From: Haemaphysalis longicornis
Taxonomy: Eukaryota; Arthropoda; Arachnida; Ixodida; Ixodidae
Direction: 5' to 3'
Length of the DNA: 64,000 bases
Assembly: GCA_013339765.2 (NCBI GenBank)
Contig: JABSTR010001139.1
Coordinates: 646,001 to 710,000 of the forward strand
Shown here: in pieces, positions 63,487 to 64,000 of the stretch
Numbering within the stretch: the stretch's first letter is position 1
Layout of the letters: the number at the start of each line of letters is the position of its first letter
Made by a program: the position numbers and the translations under genes
Notes under the pieces: generated by a model
What the model saw: the letters and a program-made list of their open reading frames with translations, nothing else
Database searches by the model: none
What the model was told of the DNA's origin: nothing

Positions 63487-63882
63487 GACTGTGTTCTCTT
63501 CACTTTCTGGGCATTTAATTTACTAGAAGTGTATCTGACGCTTGAGGGTGGTAGCCAGCGCCACTCAGCTACACGGGGAGAAGGGGACTTTTTTCAACCC
63601 CGGGGGTGACTAGAACGTCTACAGCCTGTCATGAGCGGGTAACTGGCGGGAAGCCCTGTTATGCTACCTAGGCATCAATGCTGCCACAATCGAGACCCTC
63701 GCTAGGCTTTCGCAGAATAATATAGAAGGAAATGAGGGGCTCGTTGGGGAAATACAGAAAGATAAGTCGGCAGTCTACAACGCCAAAGGAGGCATATGGG
63801 TGTGGTTAGGCTCTTTTTTTTTAGTACGGGTAATGAAGTTAATATTTTTTTAAATATACGGAAGAAAGAAAGAAAAACACGC

Positions 63883-63953
63883 GCCCAGAGTGGGGACCGA
63901 ACCCACGCCTTTCGATTAGATCTCGAATGCCTTACCAATTCGGCTATCTGGGC
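63883..63953 (-). tRNA. tRNA-like gene, satellite unit 10 (loop GATCTAA), complete
   Basis: Identical in structure to unit 6, with all stems paired and 71 bases long. The downstream CGTGTTTTTCTTTC on the minus strand keeps the putative terminator. The rest of this unit runs out of the window. Confidence 0.52.
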
Positions 63954-64000
63954 GACTGTGTTCTCCTTCACTTTCTGGGCTATTTATATTTACTAGAAGT

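Larger units (their letters stand above)
59566..64000. repeat. tandem satellite of ~470 bp tRNA-containing units, ten copies, running off the window
   Basis: Units start at CAGAAAGATA (or its variants) at 59566, 60040, 60511, 60963, 61434, 61905, 62379, 62841, 63296 and 63755. Spacings are 474, 471, 452, 471, 471, 474, 462, 455 and 459. Each unit in order: GTCGGCAGTCTACAACGCC, GGCATAGGGGTGTGGTTAGG, a T-run, a GAAAGAAAGAAAAACACGCG block, a tRNA-like sequence on the minus strand, TTCTCCTTCACTTTCTGGGC, GGTGGTAGCCAGCGCCACTC, TTCAACCCCCGGGGCGTGAC and GAGACCCTCGCTAGGC. Units are mostly near-identical apart from small indels, so the array is homogenised or recent. The last unit is cut by the window end. 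Confidence 0.97.

Noticed and set aside
59566..64000. CRISPR-like or coding interpretation of the regular repeats
   Set aside because: The repeat unit is ~470 bp with no short repeat/unique spacer alternation, and frames of 60-120 codons in each unit are broken by the small indels between copies.
1..64000. Endogenous viral element or bacterial insert
   Set aside because: No frame showed recognisable viral polymerase, glycoprotein or capsid motifs, and no closely packed bacterial-type genes with ribosome-binding sites were seen; the reverse transcriptase signatures all fit non-LTR retrotransposons.

Overview
The window reads as repeat-rich nuclear DNA of an arthropod, most likely a hard tick (Ixodidae). 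The main grounds are several copies of a tRNA-headed SINE resembling the tick Ruka family, arthropod-type non-LTR retrotransposons, TIR-bearing DNA transposons of pogo/Tigger, PIF/Harbinger and TTAA-target type, and the absence of any operon-like gene layout. Almost everything recognisable is mobile or tandemly repeated. The only host-type coding piece I can support is one 5' exon of a claudin/PMP22-superfamily membrane protein on the minus strand. It is present twice because it lies in a 2.57 kb tandem duplication, and the second copy is frameshifted.

Layout. 0-7.4 kb: a possible hAT-like remnant, then a TIR element (1249-2650) carrying a nested Tigger-like element (1657-2440), then the two direct copies of the 2.57 kb segment (about 2217-4783 and 4784-7350). 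7.4-19.5 kb: mostly unassigned sequence with a 416 bp MITE, a 63 bp tandem duplication, a pogo-like element (16220-16841), SINE pieces, two long palindromes and a minisatellite of perfect CCATATATGG boxes. 19.5-31 kb: a decayed LINE, an inverted pair of dispersed repeats, a MITE, a 5'-truncated LINE with an intact RNase H reading frame, RTE-type LINE pieces and a Harbinger-derived element. 31-38.6 kb: mostly unassigned, with two SINEs and simple repeats. 38.7-44.5 kb: a nearly full-length LINE (4.3 kb, minus strand, 11 bp target duplication) and a fragment of another LINE. 50.2-52.9 kb: a third LINE. 53.6-54.6 kb: a full-length SINE with a 14 bp target duplication beside an unoccupied relative of the 1249-2650 element. 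57.2-59.0 kb: a TTAA-flanked TIR element with a nested palindromic insertion. 59.57 kb to the end: a tandem array of about 470 bp units, each with a tRNA-like cloverleaf on the minus strand.

The two most unusual things are the terminal array and the palindromes. The array amounts to ten tRNA-like genes, each with an A box, a near-consensus B box and a downstream T-run, in which the anticodon loop varies conspicuously while the stems stay paired. The palindromes are a small family of roughly 120-150 bp hairpin-forming insertions with differing arm sequences but a shared ACCAACA(A/C)GC(C/T)C motif on one side. Two of the three are bounded by 11-12 bp direct repeats, so they behave like mobile elements. 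Scattered one-base length differences between repeat copies, mostly in homopolymers, suggest a long-read assembly with residual indel errors. This tempers every frameshift and anticodon-loop claim.
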